Below are positions 39,417 to 54,400 of a stretch of 64,000 bases of DNA, in pieces. A program made the translations under genes and the position numbers. The stretch is from Dictyobacter vulcani (lineage in GTDB: Bacteria > Chloroflexota > Ktedonobacteria > Ktedonobacterales > Ktedonobacteraceae). Where the stretch lies: assembly GCF_008974265.1 (NCBI RefSeq), contig NZ_BKZW01000004.1, positions 186,001-250,000 on the forward strand. The letters run 5' to 3'. Below the pieces are notes generated by a model. It was not told where the DNA came from. It saw only the letters and a list, made by a program, of their open reading frames with translations, and made no database searches. The stretch's first letter is position 1. Each line of letters opens with the position of its first letter.

Positions 39417-42400
39417 CTATTCACCCAGATCGATCTCAGAGAGTAGAAAATCTAACTCGTCCTGATCGACTGCCAGATCCGGAAAATCGGATGGTGTGTA
39501 GATCAGATCCGTTTGGGGCGCGTGGGCAAGCGCAGCCAGGTCCTGCAGGGCCTGGATATACTCGCTTGCCAGGGACTGAATGGTCGTACGCTTATGGATA
39601 GCGGGATTGAATTCCCAGGATATGACGAGCTGCCTGGCCTGGACGAGACTATTGATGGCGAGCAGATGGTTGCGCGAGCCAGACTCATGCTGGGTTGGTC
39701 CAGGCGACGGCTTGAGGTCCGCGAAGAGCGCACCCTCGGCCGCGACCGGCGTTTCAAACTGGCCCAGGTAGTTGAAGACCACCTGTGGCTGTTCGGCAGG
39801 TTGTAAGGCCTGCACCAACTCCTGGTCCTGGCTGAGGTAGCGTAGGATACCGTAGCCAACACCATGATTGGGAATGCTGCGCAGGTGCTCTTTATTGTGC
39901 TTGAGCTGTTCCAGCAGGCTCATACCAGCCGCGCTCCGCAACTGGACCGGGAAGATGGAGGTGAACCAGCCGATGGTGCGTGAGAGGTCAACGTCCGCGA
40001 AGAGGTCTTCACGGCCATGGCCCTCAAGCTCAATCAGGACCGCGTCGGTCTGGCTCCAGCGGGTCAGGACCTGGGCCAGCGCGGTCAGGAGCACATCGTT
40101 CATCTGCGTGTTATAGAGCTCTGGCAACACCTCTAGCAGAACCTGGGTCTCGGCTTCGGGCAAGGTGAGCTCGATATGCTCGGCGGACCCGATGCTGTTC
40201 TGCTGGCGCTGCTCTGGATAATCGATTGGAATGCCCGGCTGGCTGGTCTGGATCTCCTGGGTCCAGTATGCCGCCTCCTGGCGGGCCTGTTCGGACCGGG
40301 CATAGTCGACCAGGTGGCTGGCCCAGGCTTGGAACGAGGTGGTCTTCTTTGGTAGATCCAGTGGCTGTCCCTGACTATAGTGCTGATAAGCGGTCTGCAG
40401 ATCCTCCAGCAGGACCCTCCATGAGAAGCCATCGACCACCAGGTGATGGATCACGAGCAGTAGCTGGTCCGGCATGGCTGGATTGTTTAGCTGGAAGTAG
40501 GCGACCTGCATGAGTGGTCCCTGCGCGAGATTCAGGCTACCCTGGAGCTCGGCCTCGCATTCCAGCATCTTGCGCCGCTGGTTCTCCGTGGATGTTTGGG
40601 TCAGGTTGATATGGTGGAAAGCCACGGCTTCGCCACTATCCTCATTCTCCTGTCTCCATCCACCCTTGGCTTGCGTGAAGCGCAGGCGGAGCGCGTCGTG
40701 ATGCTCCAGCAGACTCTCCAGGGCTGCGCATAGATAGCTGGCATTGATCGGCTGCAGGACTGAGACGAGCATGGATTGATTCCAGTGCTGCGGCTGCGGT
40801 TGCTGCTGCTCAAAGAACCAGTGCTGGATTGGTGTTAAGGCCACCTCGCCAGTGACGGCGCTCTGCTGGGCCTGGATCGTCGGTGCATATTCGACGACCG
40901 CGCATAACTGCTCGATGGTCTGGTACTGAAAGATCAGTTTGGGCGTCAGGCGCAGGCCAAGCTGGCTGGCGCGACCGATGATCTGGATACTCAGGATTGA
41001 ATCTCCACCCAGGGCAAAGAAGTTATCCTGGATCCCCACGCGCTCGACGCGTAGCACGTCGGCCCAGATCTTTGCCAGGGTTTCCTGTACCTCATTTTGC
41101 GGTGCTACATAGCGCTTCGCATCGTCCTGATAGAGGCTTTCCGGTTCCGGTAGGGCGCGGCGATTGACTTTACCGTTATGGTTTAGCGGCAGTTCCGGCA
41201 GGAACACGACCGTGGTTGGCACCATATAGTGCGGCAACTTCTCCTGCAGATAGGTCTGGAGTTCCTCCTGTGTCAGGCTGCTTGTCGGACGCAGGACAAC
41301 GTAGCCGACCAGTTGCTTGCTGCCGGCGCGACTCTCGCGAGCCAGGACGACATTTTCATGGACCGCGCTATGGCTACCGATGGCGGCCTCGATCTCGCCG
41401 AGCTCGATGCGGAAGCCGCGAATCTTGACCTGGTGATCGATACGGCCAAGGTATTCGAGATCCCCGTTCGGCAGGCGGCGGGCCAGGTCGCCGGAGCGAT
41501 AGAGCCGTGCGCCGGGTTCGGCGCTGAATGGATGGGGCACAAAGCGCTGGGCCGTCAACTCGGGTCGATTCAGGTAGCCTCGCGCCAGGCCAGCGCCACC
41601 CACATACATCTCACCGGCCACCCCGGTTGGTAGCGGCCGCCCATACTGATCCATGATCAGCACGTGCAGGTCGCTGATCGGAACCCCGATCAGGCTGCCG
41701 GTGCCCTCAAGCAGGTCGTTGGCCTGGATACGGCGATAGGTGACGTGGACCGTGGTCTCGGTGATGCCATACATATTGATCAGCTGTGGTTGCTGATCGC
41801 CGTGGACATCAAACCAGGGCCGGAGACTCTGGAGCTCCAGGGCCTCACCACCAAAGATCACCAGGCGCAAAGCCAGTGGCCTGCGGTTTTCGACAGTATG
41901 CTCGATCTGGATCAGCTGGTTAAAGGCTGATGGTGTTTGATTCAACACCGTGACCTTATGGGTGTGCAGTAACTGATAGAACAGCTCTGGCGAGCGACTG
42001 ATCCAGAAAGGAATCACCACCAGCTTGCCACCATACAGCAATGGTCCCCAGATCTCCCAGACCGAGAAGTCGAAGGCATAGGAGTGGAACAGCGTCCACA
42101 CGTCGTGCTGGTCGAAGTGGTATTCCTGCTCGGTAGCACTGAACAGGCGGACCACATTGGCGTGGCTGACCACGACCCCTTTCGGTTTTCCGGTCGAGCC
42201 GGAGGTATAAATAATATAGGCACCATTTTCGGGCTGTACCAGGTTGACGAGGTTCTCGCCGGGCTCCAGCGAGAGCAGTGGCTCGATGGCATCCAGGCCG
42301 ATCACATACTCGCTGATCGTGGGCAGATTATCCTTCAGATGTTGTTGCGTCAGCAGGACTGAGATCTCGGCATCCTCCAGGATATATGCCAGGCGCTCGG

Positions 42401-45400
42401 GCGGATAGGTCGGGTCCAGCGGAACATAGGTGCCACCGGCTTTGAGGATGGCGAGCACGCCGATCAACAATTCCAGCGAGCGCTCCACACACAGGCCCAC
42501 GTGCACCTCGGGTCCGACGCCGATCTGGCGCAGATAGCGCGCGATCTGGTTGGCGCGCTTGTTCAGCTCACCATAGTTGAGCGTCGCATGCTCACACACC
42601 GCCGCGATCGCGAATGGATCACGTGCGACCTGGCTCTCGAAGATCCCATGCAGGGTCTGCGCGGCCGGAAACGCCTGGACGCTGCGGTTGATGCTGGCCT
42701 GGATCCGCTGGTAATCTTGCTCCGACCAGACCCGTACCTGGGAGACGATCTCGCCGGGCTGTTCGATGAAGCTGCGCAAGATCTGCTGGAACTGGCTGAG
42801 CATATCATTCAACGCGGATGCCGTGATGCGTTCCCGGTTGTAGAGCGCCTTGATTTGCAGGCGCTTGCCCGGCGTGATCGCCAGGGTCAGCGGATAGCTG
42901 GTCTGCTCGATGACCTGGATGCTCTGGATCGTACGCGCAATGTTGACATCCTGACCACTGATCGCCGCCTCATCGAGTGGATAGTTCTCAAAGACCAGCA
43001 GGCTCTCAAAGAGCTGTGTGCCGCGTTCGATCTCGCTCCAGCCCTGGATCTGCGAGAGTGGACTGTAGGCAAACTGGTTGCTCTCGGTCTGCTGTTTGTG
43101 CAGTTGATGGAACCAGTCGTTGACGCTGATGTCTGGCTTGATCTGCACGCGTACCGGTACGGTATTGATGAACAGCCCGACCATGTTCTCGATCTCTTTG
43201 AGCGTAGCCGTCCGTCCGGAGGTGACCGCGCCAAAGATGATGTCGTCTTCACCGCTATAGTGGTGTAGTAACAGGGACCAGGCGGCCTGTACCAATGTAT
43301 TGACGGTTACCTGCTGCTGGCGTGCCAGCATGGTCAGTGCCTGTGTTTGCTCGGCTGGCAGATACACACTCAGCTCGTTATAGCCTGGCTCCTGCTCCTC
43401 TGCGGGCTTCAGATCGAATCCCAGAGGGGTCGGGGTCGTAAAGCCATTGAGGACCTGACGCCAGAACTGCTCGGCTCTGGGTTTATCCTGTAGTTGTAGC
43501 CAGCGAATGTACTCGCGGTATGGTGTCTGACTCCTTGCCTGTGGCTCCCGTTGCTGCGAGAGGGCCATATAGCTCTCAAAGAGATATTCCATTACCAGTG
43601 GCAGGCTCCAGCCATCCAGCAGCAGGTGGTGATAACTCCAGAGGACCGCATATTTCTCATCACCGAGGCGGGCAATAAAGAGCCGCATCAGCGGAGCATG
43701 CGCGATCTGGAATTCCTGCAAGCGATCTTCCTCACGGTACAGGGCCAGCTGTTCTTGCTGCTGCTCCGCGCTCATGTGCCGCCAATCCTGTTGAATCGTC
43801 GGGATGAAGATGTCCTTATAGACCACCTGCTGCGCCTCAGACAGACCTTCCCAGATGAAACTGGTGCGCAGAATGCTGTAGCGCTGGATCACATAATCCC
43901 AGGCCTTGCGGAAAGCTGGCTCGTTGAAGCCTTGCTCAAAGGTCATGCCGACCTGGATGACGTAGTCGCCGGTGCCAGGCTCATACAGCGAGTGGAAGAG
44001 CAGTCCATGCTGCAATGGTGTCAGCGGATAGATGTCTTCGACCTGGCGGTGCATATCGATCTGCTGATCGAGTTGCTGCAGGGTCAGGCTCGCCATCGGG
44101 AAATCCGAGGGCGTAAAGCCGCCGGCATCCGCTTCCTGGCAATGAGCCAGGATCTCTTGCAGGGCATAGATGAACTCGGACGCGATCTCTTTGATGGTCT
44201 CTTCATCATGGCAGTTGCGACTATAGTTCCATTCAAATTGTAGCTGTCCACCGTGGATACGGCTGGCGACCTCAAGCAGGTGTGGGCGCTGGCCCTGTTC
44301 GCTATAGCCTGGACCAAAGTCCTCGGCGGCCGGCATAAAGAGCTGTTCCTCTGAGAAGATCTGATCAAACTGGCCCATGTAGTTAAAGCTGAGGGCAGGT
44401 TTGGGCCAGCTGGCCAGCTCATTTTTCACGCTATCGTCGGCCAGGTAGCGCAGCATGCTATAGCCAATGCCGTGATTGGGGACGCTGCGTAGCTGCTCTT
44501 TGATCGACTTGATGGCGCAGGAGAGCGATTGACAATCCTTCAGATTGAAGTGTACCGGATAGAAGCTGGTGAACCAGCCGACCGTGCGTGAGCTATCCAG
44601 GCCGAACATGTCGTCGCGTCCATGGCCCTCCAGGCTGATCGTGATCTCCTCGCGGTTATTCCACAGGTTTAAGGTCAGGGCCAGCGCAGTCAGGAGGATA
44701 TCGTTGATCTGCGTATGGTAGACGTTCTGGACTTCATGCAACAGGGTGTGCGTCTCTTTTTTCGTCAGCTTCACCAGGACCGTGGACTCGGACGAGAAGA
44801 CGTTGGCTCCCTGCTCATAATCAACCGGCAGCTCTACCTGGAAGCGCTGACCCTGCTCGCGCCAGTAGGCCAGTTCCGGTTCCTGGAAGGCCGGTCTGGC
44901 CGTAAAGTCAATGACCTGCTGGGACCACTGGCGGAACGAAACGGTTCTGGGCGGTAGCTGTGGTGTCTGCTGGTTATGCAATTGGATGCACAGGTTCTGT
45001 AGATCCTCCAGCAGCACGCGCCAGGAGACGCCATCGACGACCAGGTGATGGATGGCGACGAACAGGCGTACCGTTTCAGCGGGTCCCAGATCAAAGTAGA
45101 CGACTTGCAGCAGTGGTCCATGCTGGAGATCCAGGCTGCGCTCGGCCTCGTCGGTATGCGTGTAGATCGCCTGAACTTGCTCCTCATGGCTGTATGTTGC
45201 CAGATTGACGACTTTGAACGGTAGTGTCTGTGGTCCTTCGTGCTTGCTGATGTGCTGCTGCCAGCGGCCTTCGTGCTGCTCAAAGCGCATACGCAGAGCA
45301 TCATGCTGGCGTAGCACATGCTCTAAGGCCTGCTGCACCATCTCCGGCTGGATGCGCTGGCGCATCTCAAGCAAGGTTGCCTGGTTCCAGTGCTGGCGCT

Positions 45401-48400
45401 CAGGGAGATCCAGGTCAAAGAACCAGTGCTGGATCGCGGTCAGCGGCACCTCACCCTCAACCTGCTCCTGTTCGGCGGCGACCGCCAGCTGCTGCGTATC
45501 CTGCTCGGCCAGCATCGCGGCCATTTCCGCGATAGTCTGGTGCTGGAAGAAGTGCTGCGGATGCAGCGCCAATCCCTGCTGGTTGGCTTTAGCCACGATC
45601 TGGATACTCAGGATCGAGTCGCCACCGCAACCAAAGAAGTTGTCATTAACACCGATATCCGGGAAGTTCAGCACCTGTTGCCAGATGTCGAGCAACTGCT
45701 GCTCAATCACCGCGGCCTGGTTGCTGTCCTGCGGAGCCTGCTGCTCAACCAGTACAGCAGCCATCTCTGCGACGGTTGGATACTGGAAGAAGTGCTGTGG
45801 ATGCAGCGCCAGACCTTCCTGGTTGGCTTTAGCCACGATTTGAATGCTCAGAATCGAGTCGCCGCCGGAACCAAAGAAGTTGTCGTTAACACCGATGTCC
45901 GGGAAGTTCAAGACCTGACGCCAGATGTCGAGCAGGCGCTGTTCGATGTCGCTGCGTGGCTCCTGGACAGGTTTCGCGCTGGCGGTAATGTGCCGCGTAT
46001 AATCGGGCGCTGGCAGGGCGCGGCGATCAATTTTGCCATTGCTGGTCAGGGGCAATTCATCCATCAGGGTAATGCTGGCGGGCACCATATAGTCGGGCAG
46101 CGAGGACTTGAGATAGCTGCGCAGCTCTGGTCCGCTTGGACGCTTGCTACTGTTGCGGGCTACCACATAGGCCAGGAGTCGTTTGGTGCCGTTGTCGTCG
46201 GTCTGGACAATGACGGTGCCATCGGTGATCTCAGGATGCTGCAGGAGTGCGGTCTCGATCTCGCCCAGCTCGATACGGAAACCACGGATCTTGACCTGAT
46301 TATCGCTGCGCCCGACGAACTCAATGCTGCCATCCTGGCGATACACGGCCAGGTCGCCGGTTTTGTACAGGCGGCCACCGGGCTCTGTACTGAATGGATC
46401 TGGCACGAAGCGCTCAGCGGTCAGTTCTGGTTGCTGATGGTAGCCGCGTGCCAGGCCGTCGCCACCGGTATAGAGCTCACCTGGAATGCCCACCGGCACT
46501 GGCCGCATAAAGGTATCCAGCAGATGGACTTTGGTGTTGCCGATCGGATAACCAATTGGCACCGTGGCGCCGACCTGCTCTATGTGGTTCATGGGATAGC
46601 AGCAGGTGAAGGTAGTGTTCTCGGTTGGACCATAGCCGTTGATCAGGGTACCGTGGCCCGGCTGCTGTAGCACCTTCTGTACCTGGGGCACCGAGAGTAC
46701 ATCACCACCGGCCAGCAGGTAGCGGACGCCAGCCAGCGCGGGCAGCTGATGCTCGACCATCTGATGGAAGAGGCCAGCCGTCAACCACAGGACGCTGATC
46801 TGCTCGTCGCGCAGGACCTGCGCCAGCTCATCCAGTGAAGGTGTCTGGACCGGGAAGAGGACCAGGCGGCCACCGTTGAGCAGGCTGCCCCAGAGTTCCA
46901 GGGTTGAGGCGTCGAACGAGCTGGGGGCCAGGTGCAGGAAGGTATCATTAGCTGTAAAGCTGGCGAAGTTGGTGTTGCGCACCAGGCGTACAATCGCTCG
47001 ATGCATGACACTGACACCTTTAGGCCGACCAGTTGAACCGGATGTATACATAATGTAGGCGAGCTGGGTTGGATCAATCTCGGTCTGAGGATTCTCAGTC
47101 GAGTAGTGCTCAATCTGTGCGTCTTCGGCTACATAAATGAGCGTATGCTGCTCACTGGTTGGCAACTGCTCCCCGAACTTGCGCTGCGTCAGGATCAAAG
47201 AGATGCGCGTATCTTCAAGCATGTAGGCCAGGCGATCCTGTGGATAACTGGGATCCAGCGGCACATAGGCACCGCCGGCTTTGAGGATAGCCAGGATACT
47301 GACCAGCATCTCAAAGGAGCGCTCCATGCTTAATCCCACCAGAGTCTCGCGCCCGACGCCTCTGTCTTGCAGGTAGTGGGCCAGCTGATTGGCGCGGGCA
47401 TTGAGCTGTTGATAGCTCATCTCACGCTGCCCATAGCGGAGCGCGACCGCGTCGGGTGTCCTGGCGACCTGCTCGGCAAACAGGGTCGGCACACTGGCCT
47501 CGCGTGGATAGTCGCTGCGGGTCGCGTTCCAATCCACCACAATCTGCTGCTCAGCTGTAGCGGTCAGCAGCGAGAGCGCCATCAGGGGCTGCTTGATATC
47601 CTGCACAATACTTTCCAGCAGGGTCTGATAATGTTCCGCCATGCGCGCAATCGTGGCCTGCTCGAAGATGGTGCTGTTATATTCCAGGCTAGCAGCCAGG
47701 CCGTGCGCGGTCTCCGTCAGGAAGAGCGTGAGATCAAACTTGGAGATACCAGTATTGACCGGGAGCAGTTCAAGTTCGATGTCCTGCAGGGCCGAGGTTG
47801 AGAGCGGTGCATTCTGCAGCACAAACATGACCTGGAAGAGTGGCGTGACACCCAGGCTGCGTTCAGGCTGGACCGCATCCACGACCTGCTCGAAAGGCAC
47901 ATGCTGGTTCGCATAGGCATCCAGACAGATGCGTTGTACATTGTGCAAGAAGTGCTGGAAGCTGGGATTGCCCGAGAGATCCGAGTACATGACCAGGGTA
48001 TTGACAAAGAAACCGATCAGGTTCTCGGTCTCGCCCCGGTCGCGATTGGCTATCCCGGTGCCGACCGCGATCTGCTCCTGGTTGCTATATCTGTACAGCA
48101 GGACTTTCCAGGCTGCCAGCAGGGTCATGTAGAGCGTGACGCCTTCGCGCTGGCTCAGGTCCTGCAGCTGCTGGAGCAGTTCTAATGGGAGCACAAAGTC
48201 AAGCTGCGAGCCCTTGAAGGTCTGTTCGGCTGGCCGTGGATGATCAGTTGGGAGATTCAACTGCGTTGGTACGGTCGCCAGCTGCTGCTTCCAGTACTGG
48301 AGCTGTGATTCCAGCACCGTATTATCCATCCACTTGCGCTGCCAGACCGCGAAGTCTGCATATTGGATCTGCAGTTCTGGCAGGAGCGCCTGCTGGTCCG

Positions 48401-51400
48401 CCACATAGGCATTGTAGAGCGTGCCCAGTTCGCGCAGAAACACACCCAGCGACCAGCCATCCGAGATAATGTGATGGATTGTCAGCAGGAAGATGTAGCT
48501 ATCGGTATTCAGTTGTACGAGATGGGCGCGGATCAAGGGACCATGCACCAGATCGAAGGGCTGCTGGACATGTTCCCGGGCGAATTGCTCAAAGGCCTGG
48601 GCCTGGAGCTCGGGCGCGACATGGGTCAGATCAACCGGTTCGAGTTGCAGCGCGATCTGCGGCAGGATGACCTGGATCGGTCGGCCCTCAATCGAGCGGA
48701 AGACGGTGCGCAGGGACTCATGGCGCAGCACGATCTCTTTCAGGCTATGCTCAAGTCCACCGACATTGACCGCGCCATGCAGACGTAGCGCGGTACTCAG
48801 GTTATAGGTGGAGCTATCATGGCCAGCTGATCCAGGAACCAGAGCCGCTGCTGTGAATACGAGAGTGGCAACAGGATATCGCGGGTCGCGGGCGTGATAT
48901 CGGGTAAGCGATAGCCCTTCTCGACCTGCTCATAAGCCTCGACCAGGGTTGCCAGCGCGGCCAGCGTCGGGGCCTGGAAGATGTCGCGCAGCGGTACTTC
49001 GACCTGCAGTTGCTGGCGGATGCGCGTGATCAACTGCGTGGCCAGTAGCGAGTGGCCGCCGATCTCAAAGAAGTTTTCGTGGCGACCGATCGAGATACGT
49101 CCGAGCAGCTTCTGCCAGATCTCGGCCAGCGCCTGTTCCATCTCTGTATGTGGCAACTGTTCTTCCTGAAGCTTGACCTCCTCGATGACCGGTGCGGGTA
49201 GGACGCGGCGATCGATCTTGCCATTGGAGCTCAAGGGCAGCGCCGGCAGGGTCACGAACAGGGTCGGAACCATATAGGCCGGGAGTTTGGTGCGCAGGAA
49301 GTTCTGTAGCTCTTCTCTGTCCGGCAGCTCCTCGCCAGCAGCGACCACATACGCGACGATCTGCTGATTGCCCGGCACATCCTCATAGACCAGCGTGACA
49401 TTTTCACGGATGGCGGGATGTTGCTGCAGGACCGCTTCGATCTCCTCTAGCTCGATCCGGAAACCACGGATCTTGACCTGATGGTCGATGCGACCAATGA
49501 AGTCGATCACGCCATCCGTCAGGAAGCGTACCAGGTCGCCGGTAGCATAGAGGCGCTGGCCCGGCTCGCCGCTCAAGTGATCCGGGATAAAGGTCTGCGC
49601 GGTACGCTGTGGATTCCCCAGGTAGCCGTGGCCGACACCCGTGCCGCCGATGAACAACTGTCCCGCGACTCCGACCGGCACCGGCTGCAAGTAGGCATCC
49701 AGCACATAGAGCCGGGTATTTGCCAGTGCCTGACCGATAGGCATAATTGTCAGGGTGGTCTCGGGTCGGGACGTGATGGCGAAATGGGTCACATCATCGG
49801 AACACTCGGTAGGACCATAGGCATTGAGCAAGGGCACACCTGGATTGGCCTGCCACCAGCGCTGACTGAGTTCCGTGGGCAGTGCTTCTCCGGTGACCAG
49901 CATCCAGCGCAGGCTGCGCGTGGTTGCCTGGAGTTCGGCCTCGCTACTCGTTTCCAGCATGGCGCGCAAGAGCGAAGGCACGATTTCCAGGATACTGATC
50001 TGTTTGTCCTGTACCGCCTGCAAGAGCCGGGTCTGATCATGGGCAACCTCATCGGACAGGATATGTACCTGGCTACCAGTGATCAGACCAGCGAAGAACT
50101 GCCAGATCGAGATATCGAAGCAGTGCGAGGCGGTCTGGGCGATGCGATCGCTCTGTTTGAGTTGCAGATCCTGGACTTTGATATAAAGATGATTGAGCAT
50201 ACCCTGCTGATGAATCATCACGCCTTTGGGGCGACCGGTTGAGCCCGACGTGTAGATGACATAGGCGAGTTGCTGCGGATCATGTTCCACGGGCTCAAAG
50301 GCCGGTTGCGCCAGGGCCAGAGCCAGCCAGTTGGTATCCAGACAGAGGATGCTGGCGCTGGTTGGTGGCAGCTTTTCCTGTAGTTCCCGGGTCGTGAGGA
50401 TCAGCGCCGGCTGCGCCTCATCCAGGATCGTGGCGAGCCGCTCCCTGGGCATAAAGGTATCCAGAGGGATGTAAGCACTGCCAACCATCCAGGTTGCCAG
50501 GATCCCGACCACCATATCCACGGAACGCGGCAGGTAGAGTCCAACCAGGTGACCGGGACCAATGTCGTTGCCCTGGAGCAGGCCGGCCAGCCACTGTGCC
50601 CGCGACTGCAGTTGGGTATAGGTCAATTCTTTCTTCTGATCGATCAGTGCCAGCGCATCCGGATGGCGGGCCGCCTGGCGGGCAATCAGGTTCGGGATCG
50701 TCTGCTCAAGCGCGAACGCTTGCTGCGTCTGGTTCCAGTCGCTGAGCATGGTCTGCTGTTCCTGTCTGGTGAGCATGGATAAGGCATGCACGGGCTGCTC
50801 AGGCTGTGCGGTGACCGCCTCTAGCAGCATGATGAAATGCTCGACCATACGCTCAATCGTCTCAGGCTTGAACAGCTGCGTATTATATTCCAGCGAACCA
50901 TACAGATCGGTTTCACGATCGACCAGTGAGAGATAGAGATCAAATTTGGCGATATTGCTTTCGAGCTCGAAGGCCTCAACCTCCAGGCCCGCTAACTTGA
51001 GGTCAAACCAGGCTTTATCCTGCAGGACAAAGAGGACCTGGAAGAGTGGCGAGCGGCTGAGGTCGCGCTGAATATGCAGGCTTTGCAGCAATTGTTCAAA
51101 CGGCATCTCCTTATGCTCAAAGGCCTCCAGTACTGTCTGCCGGGTGCGGCTGAGCAATTCGGTGACCGTAGGATTGCCCTGCAGGCGTCCACGCAGCACC
51201 ACATTGTTCAGGAAGAGACCGACGACATTTTCCAGTTCGGGCAAGGAGCGATTGGCCAGTGAGGTCCCGATCAGGATATCGTCCTGGCCGCTGTAGCGTG
51301 CCAGCAAGAGCTGCAGGTTCATCAACAGGGTCATAAACGGCGTGACCCCGGACTGCTTGCTCAAGGCGCGGATGCGCCCGGTCAGTGCGGGTGAGATGCT

Positions 51401-54400
51401 GAAGAAGTGATGCTTGCCCTCATTGCGCAGCACCGCTGGCCGTAGATAGTCGGTTGGTAGTTCAAGCGCGGCCGGCGCGCCCGCCAGTTGCTGGTTCCAG
51501 TACGCTTGCTGCGTGGCCAGCACGTCATCTTTGAGCCAGGCGCTTTGCCAGCTCACGAAATCAGTATAGCGGATCGGCAAGGCACCGAGCGGACTGGCCT
51601 TGCCGGCTGCGAAGGCAGCATACAGCTCTTCAAGTTCCTGATACAGCACACCCAGGGACCAGCCATCGGCCGCGATATGGTGGAAAACGATCAGTAGCAT
51701 AAAGTCTGTGTTGTTGAGCTCGAACAGGCCGAAGCGCGCCAGTGGACCCTGTTCCAGGTCGAAGGGCTGGCAGAGCATCTGTTGGGCCAGTCCCAGGGCT
51801 GCCGCTTCACGTTCGCTTGCTGGTAAACTGGTCACACTGACATGTTCCAGCTTGACGCCAGCCTCTGGCTGCCACTGCTGAACGGGAGCGTCGCCGCGCT
51901 GGCCGAATTGGACGCTCAGCATCTCATGGCGGCTACGCAGCTCATTGATACTTTTGGCCAGGGCCTCAATCTGTAGGGGTCCACGAATGCGCAGGGCACA
52001 ATGCTCGTTGTAGACATTTGATCCTGGCGCCAACTGCTCCAGGAACCACAGGCGCTGCTGCGCGAATGAGAGCGCGGAAGCCTCCGACTGTACTGTCAGG
52101 CTGGCTGGTGCGCGATCTGCATACTCTTTTCGGTTGCTGGCCGGTCAATAATCGACAGGAGCTCAGCGATGACCGTGCCCAGGGTCTGGTTATTGAAGAG
52201 CAGGGTGAACGGTAACGCGCACCCCAGCTGCTGCTGTAGATGGTTGAGCAACTGGGTAATGGTGACCGAATCGAGTCCAAGCGCGAAAATGGTGTCCTCT
52301 CGTTGTAGCTGTGGATTGGACTCAAGCTCCAGCAGCTGCATGATGGTGGTGCTGAAATGGGATAAGAGGAAGGCTGTTCTATCGCCAGCTGCCAGTTCGG
52401 CGAGTTGCTGGCGTAGCGTGGCGGGCTCAGCTGTAGCGCTTACTGGACTGCTGGTTTCAACGACGGCGGTTCGATACTTTTCTTCGGGGGCCGTACTGAT
52501 CTCTTCGACGCTCAACCAGTCAAGCCAGGTGCGTTTGCGTTGCCAGGCATAGGTTGGCAGATTGACCATGCGGAAGGGGGCGCTATAGACCTGTCGCCAA
52601 TCCACAGCGGCACCGTGCTGATAACAGTAGCCCAGGGTTGCCAGCAGTTCTGCGCGATAGGTCTTCGGCTCACCACTCTGCAAGACCGTCAACCAGGGGA
52701 TTTCTTGTAGTTTTTCTGGCGTCTGTTCGTTCGTTGTACCGAGCTCAAGGATCAGGGTACAATCCATGGCGTGGAGCGCCTCGGCATTATCGCAGCTAAA
52801 GATTGGTAACAGCAGTGGCGCGATGTCGCTACTGTCCAGGCTCTCAAGCTGGAGTTCAGGAACGCGTTGTTGCAGGAGTTGTACAAAGACCTGCTTGAGT
52901 GGAAGCTGAGCGGCGAGATTGCTGATGGCCTGTGCCAGTACCATGTCCTCAGTAATCAGTGCCTCAGGAACAATACCCCACTGGATCCAGAGTCTGGCCA
53001 ATCCCAGGACCAGGACCAGATTACCGATCTGCTTGATTGCTGGCTCGGATAGACGTTGTTCCTGATGGGCATCATCCAGATACGTCATCAGCGACCAGCT
53101 GAGGGCTTCGTCCAGGATGTGGTCGCATTCGCTGATCAGGGCGAAGAAGGCTGGTTCGGCTAAGAGATGTTTGCAGCAGGTTGCCCAGTTTTCGCTGGTC
53201 TCTATGTCTGCTGCAAAGGCGACACGGAGCGGGGTGTGCGTATGCATAGTAATGTGCCCTTGCGAAAAAGTGGATCCTGTGGACAGCGCAGCCTCTATCT
53301 GGTTGGAGAGTTCCGCGATTGTCTGTCCCTGGAAGACACTTCGATAGAGTCGGTGACTACGTGTAATGCTCGCGCTGGCGCAGAGATTATGGATAGTGGG
53401 GTGAGCCGGTGCGGCCAGAAACTGTGCGTAGTTGCGTGTGGCTTGTTGTAAGGCTTCGGGTGTATGGGCTGAGATGGGCAGAAGATAGCTCGTATTTTTA
53501 TAGTCAAAATAAGGCATATCATGCTCGGGCATTGCTTGTAGTACAGCATGCGCATTGCTGCCAGAGAGTCCGGTCGACGTGATAGCCGCCAGCGGCGCAC
53601 CATCTTTCTCCGGCCATTTCTCCAGAGAGGTCTGCGCTGTTAGTCCACTGGCTGCCAGATCAATGCCTGCATGGACCTTATTCAGATTAAGCATCGGGAA
53701 GAGTTCACGATGGTGCAGCGAGAGCGCGACCTTCATCAGTCCAGCGATCCCGGATGCGGCACCAAGATGGCCCAGGTTGGTTTTGAGCGAGCCAACACGG
53801 CAGGGCTGATCCTCTAGTCGGCCCTCGCCCCAGAGTTTGCCCAGCACCTGTGCCTCCAATGGATCGCCCTTGGCTGGCCGGCGCTATGCAGCTCGATATA
53901 GTCGATATCATTAGGATCAATGCCCGCCTGCTGATGGGCATGCTTGATCACCGCTTCCTGGGCCGCAGGATTCGAGGCCATGATCCATTCATTATGGCCA
54001 TTATGGTTGAGGGCGATCCCGGTGAGCAGGGCGTAGACGCGCTCGGACGGCTGGACCTGTGAGAGCGGCTTCAGGATTACCACGCCCGCGCCCTCGCCGC
54101 GCACAAAGCCATCGGCCTCGGCATCAAAGGTGCGGCTATGTCCCGTGGGTGAGAGCAGGCCGGCTTTAGACATCATGATCGAGCTCTCAGGTGAGATCAT
54201 CAGTTCGACGCCACCGGCAATCGCCAGCGAGGCCTCACCGGACCACAGGCTCTGGCAGGCATAATAGATGCTGGCCATGGATGAGGTGCAGGCGGCATCC
54301 AGGGTGACACTCGGACCCTGCAGATCAAAGACATACGAGACGCGGTTACTGGCGAATGAAGGCATACCGCCGATACCGCTATAGCTATCCAGTTTAGACC

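Noticed and set aside
39513..53809. Many long plus-strand frames opposite the NRPS genes
   Set aside because: They are antisense shadows of a GC-rich, codon-biased gene, with no motifs or ribosome sites.
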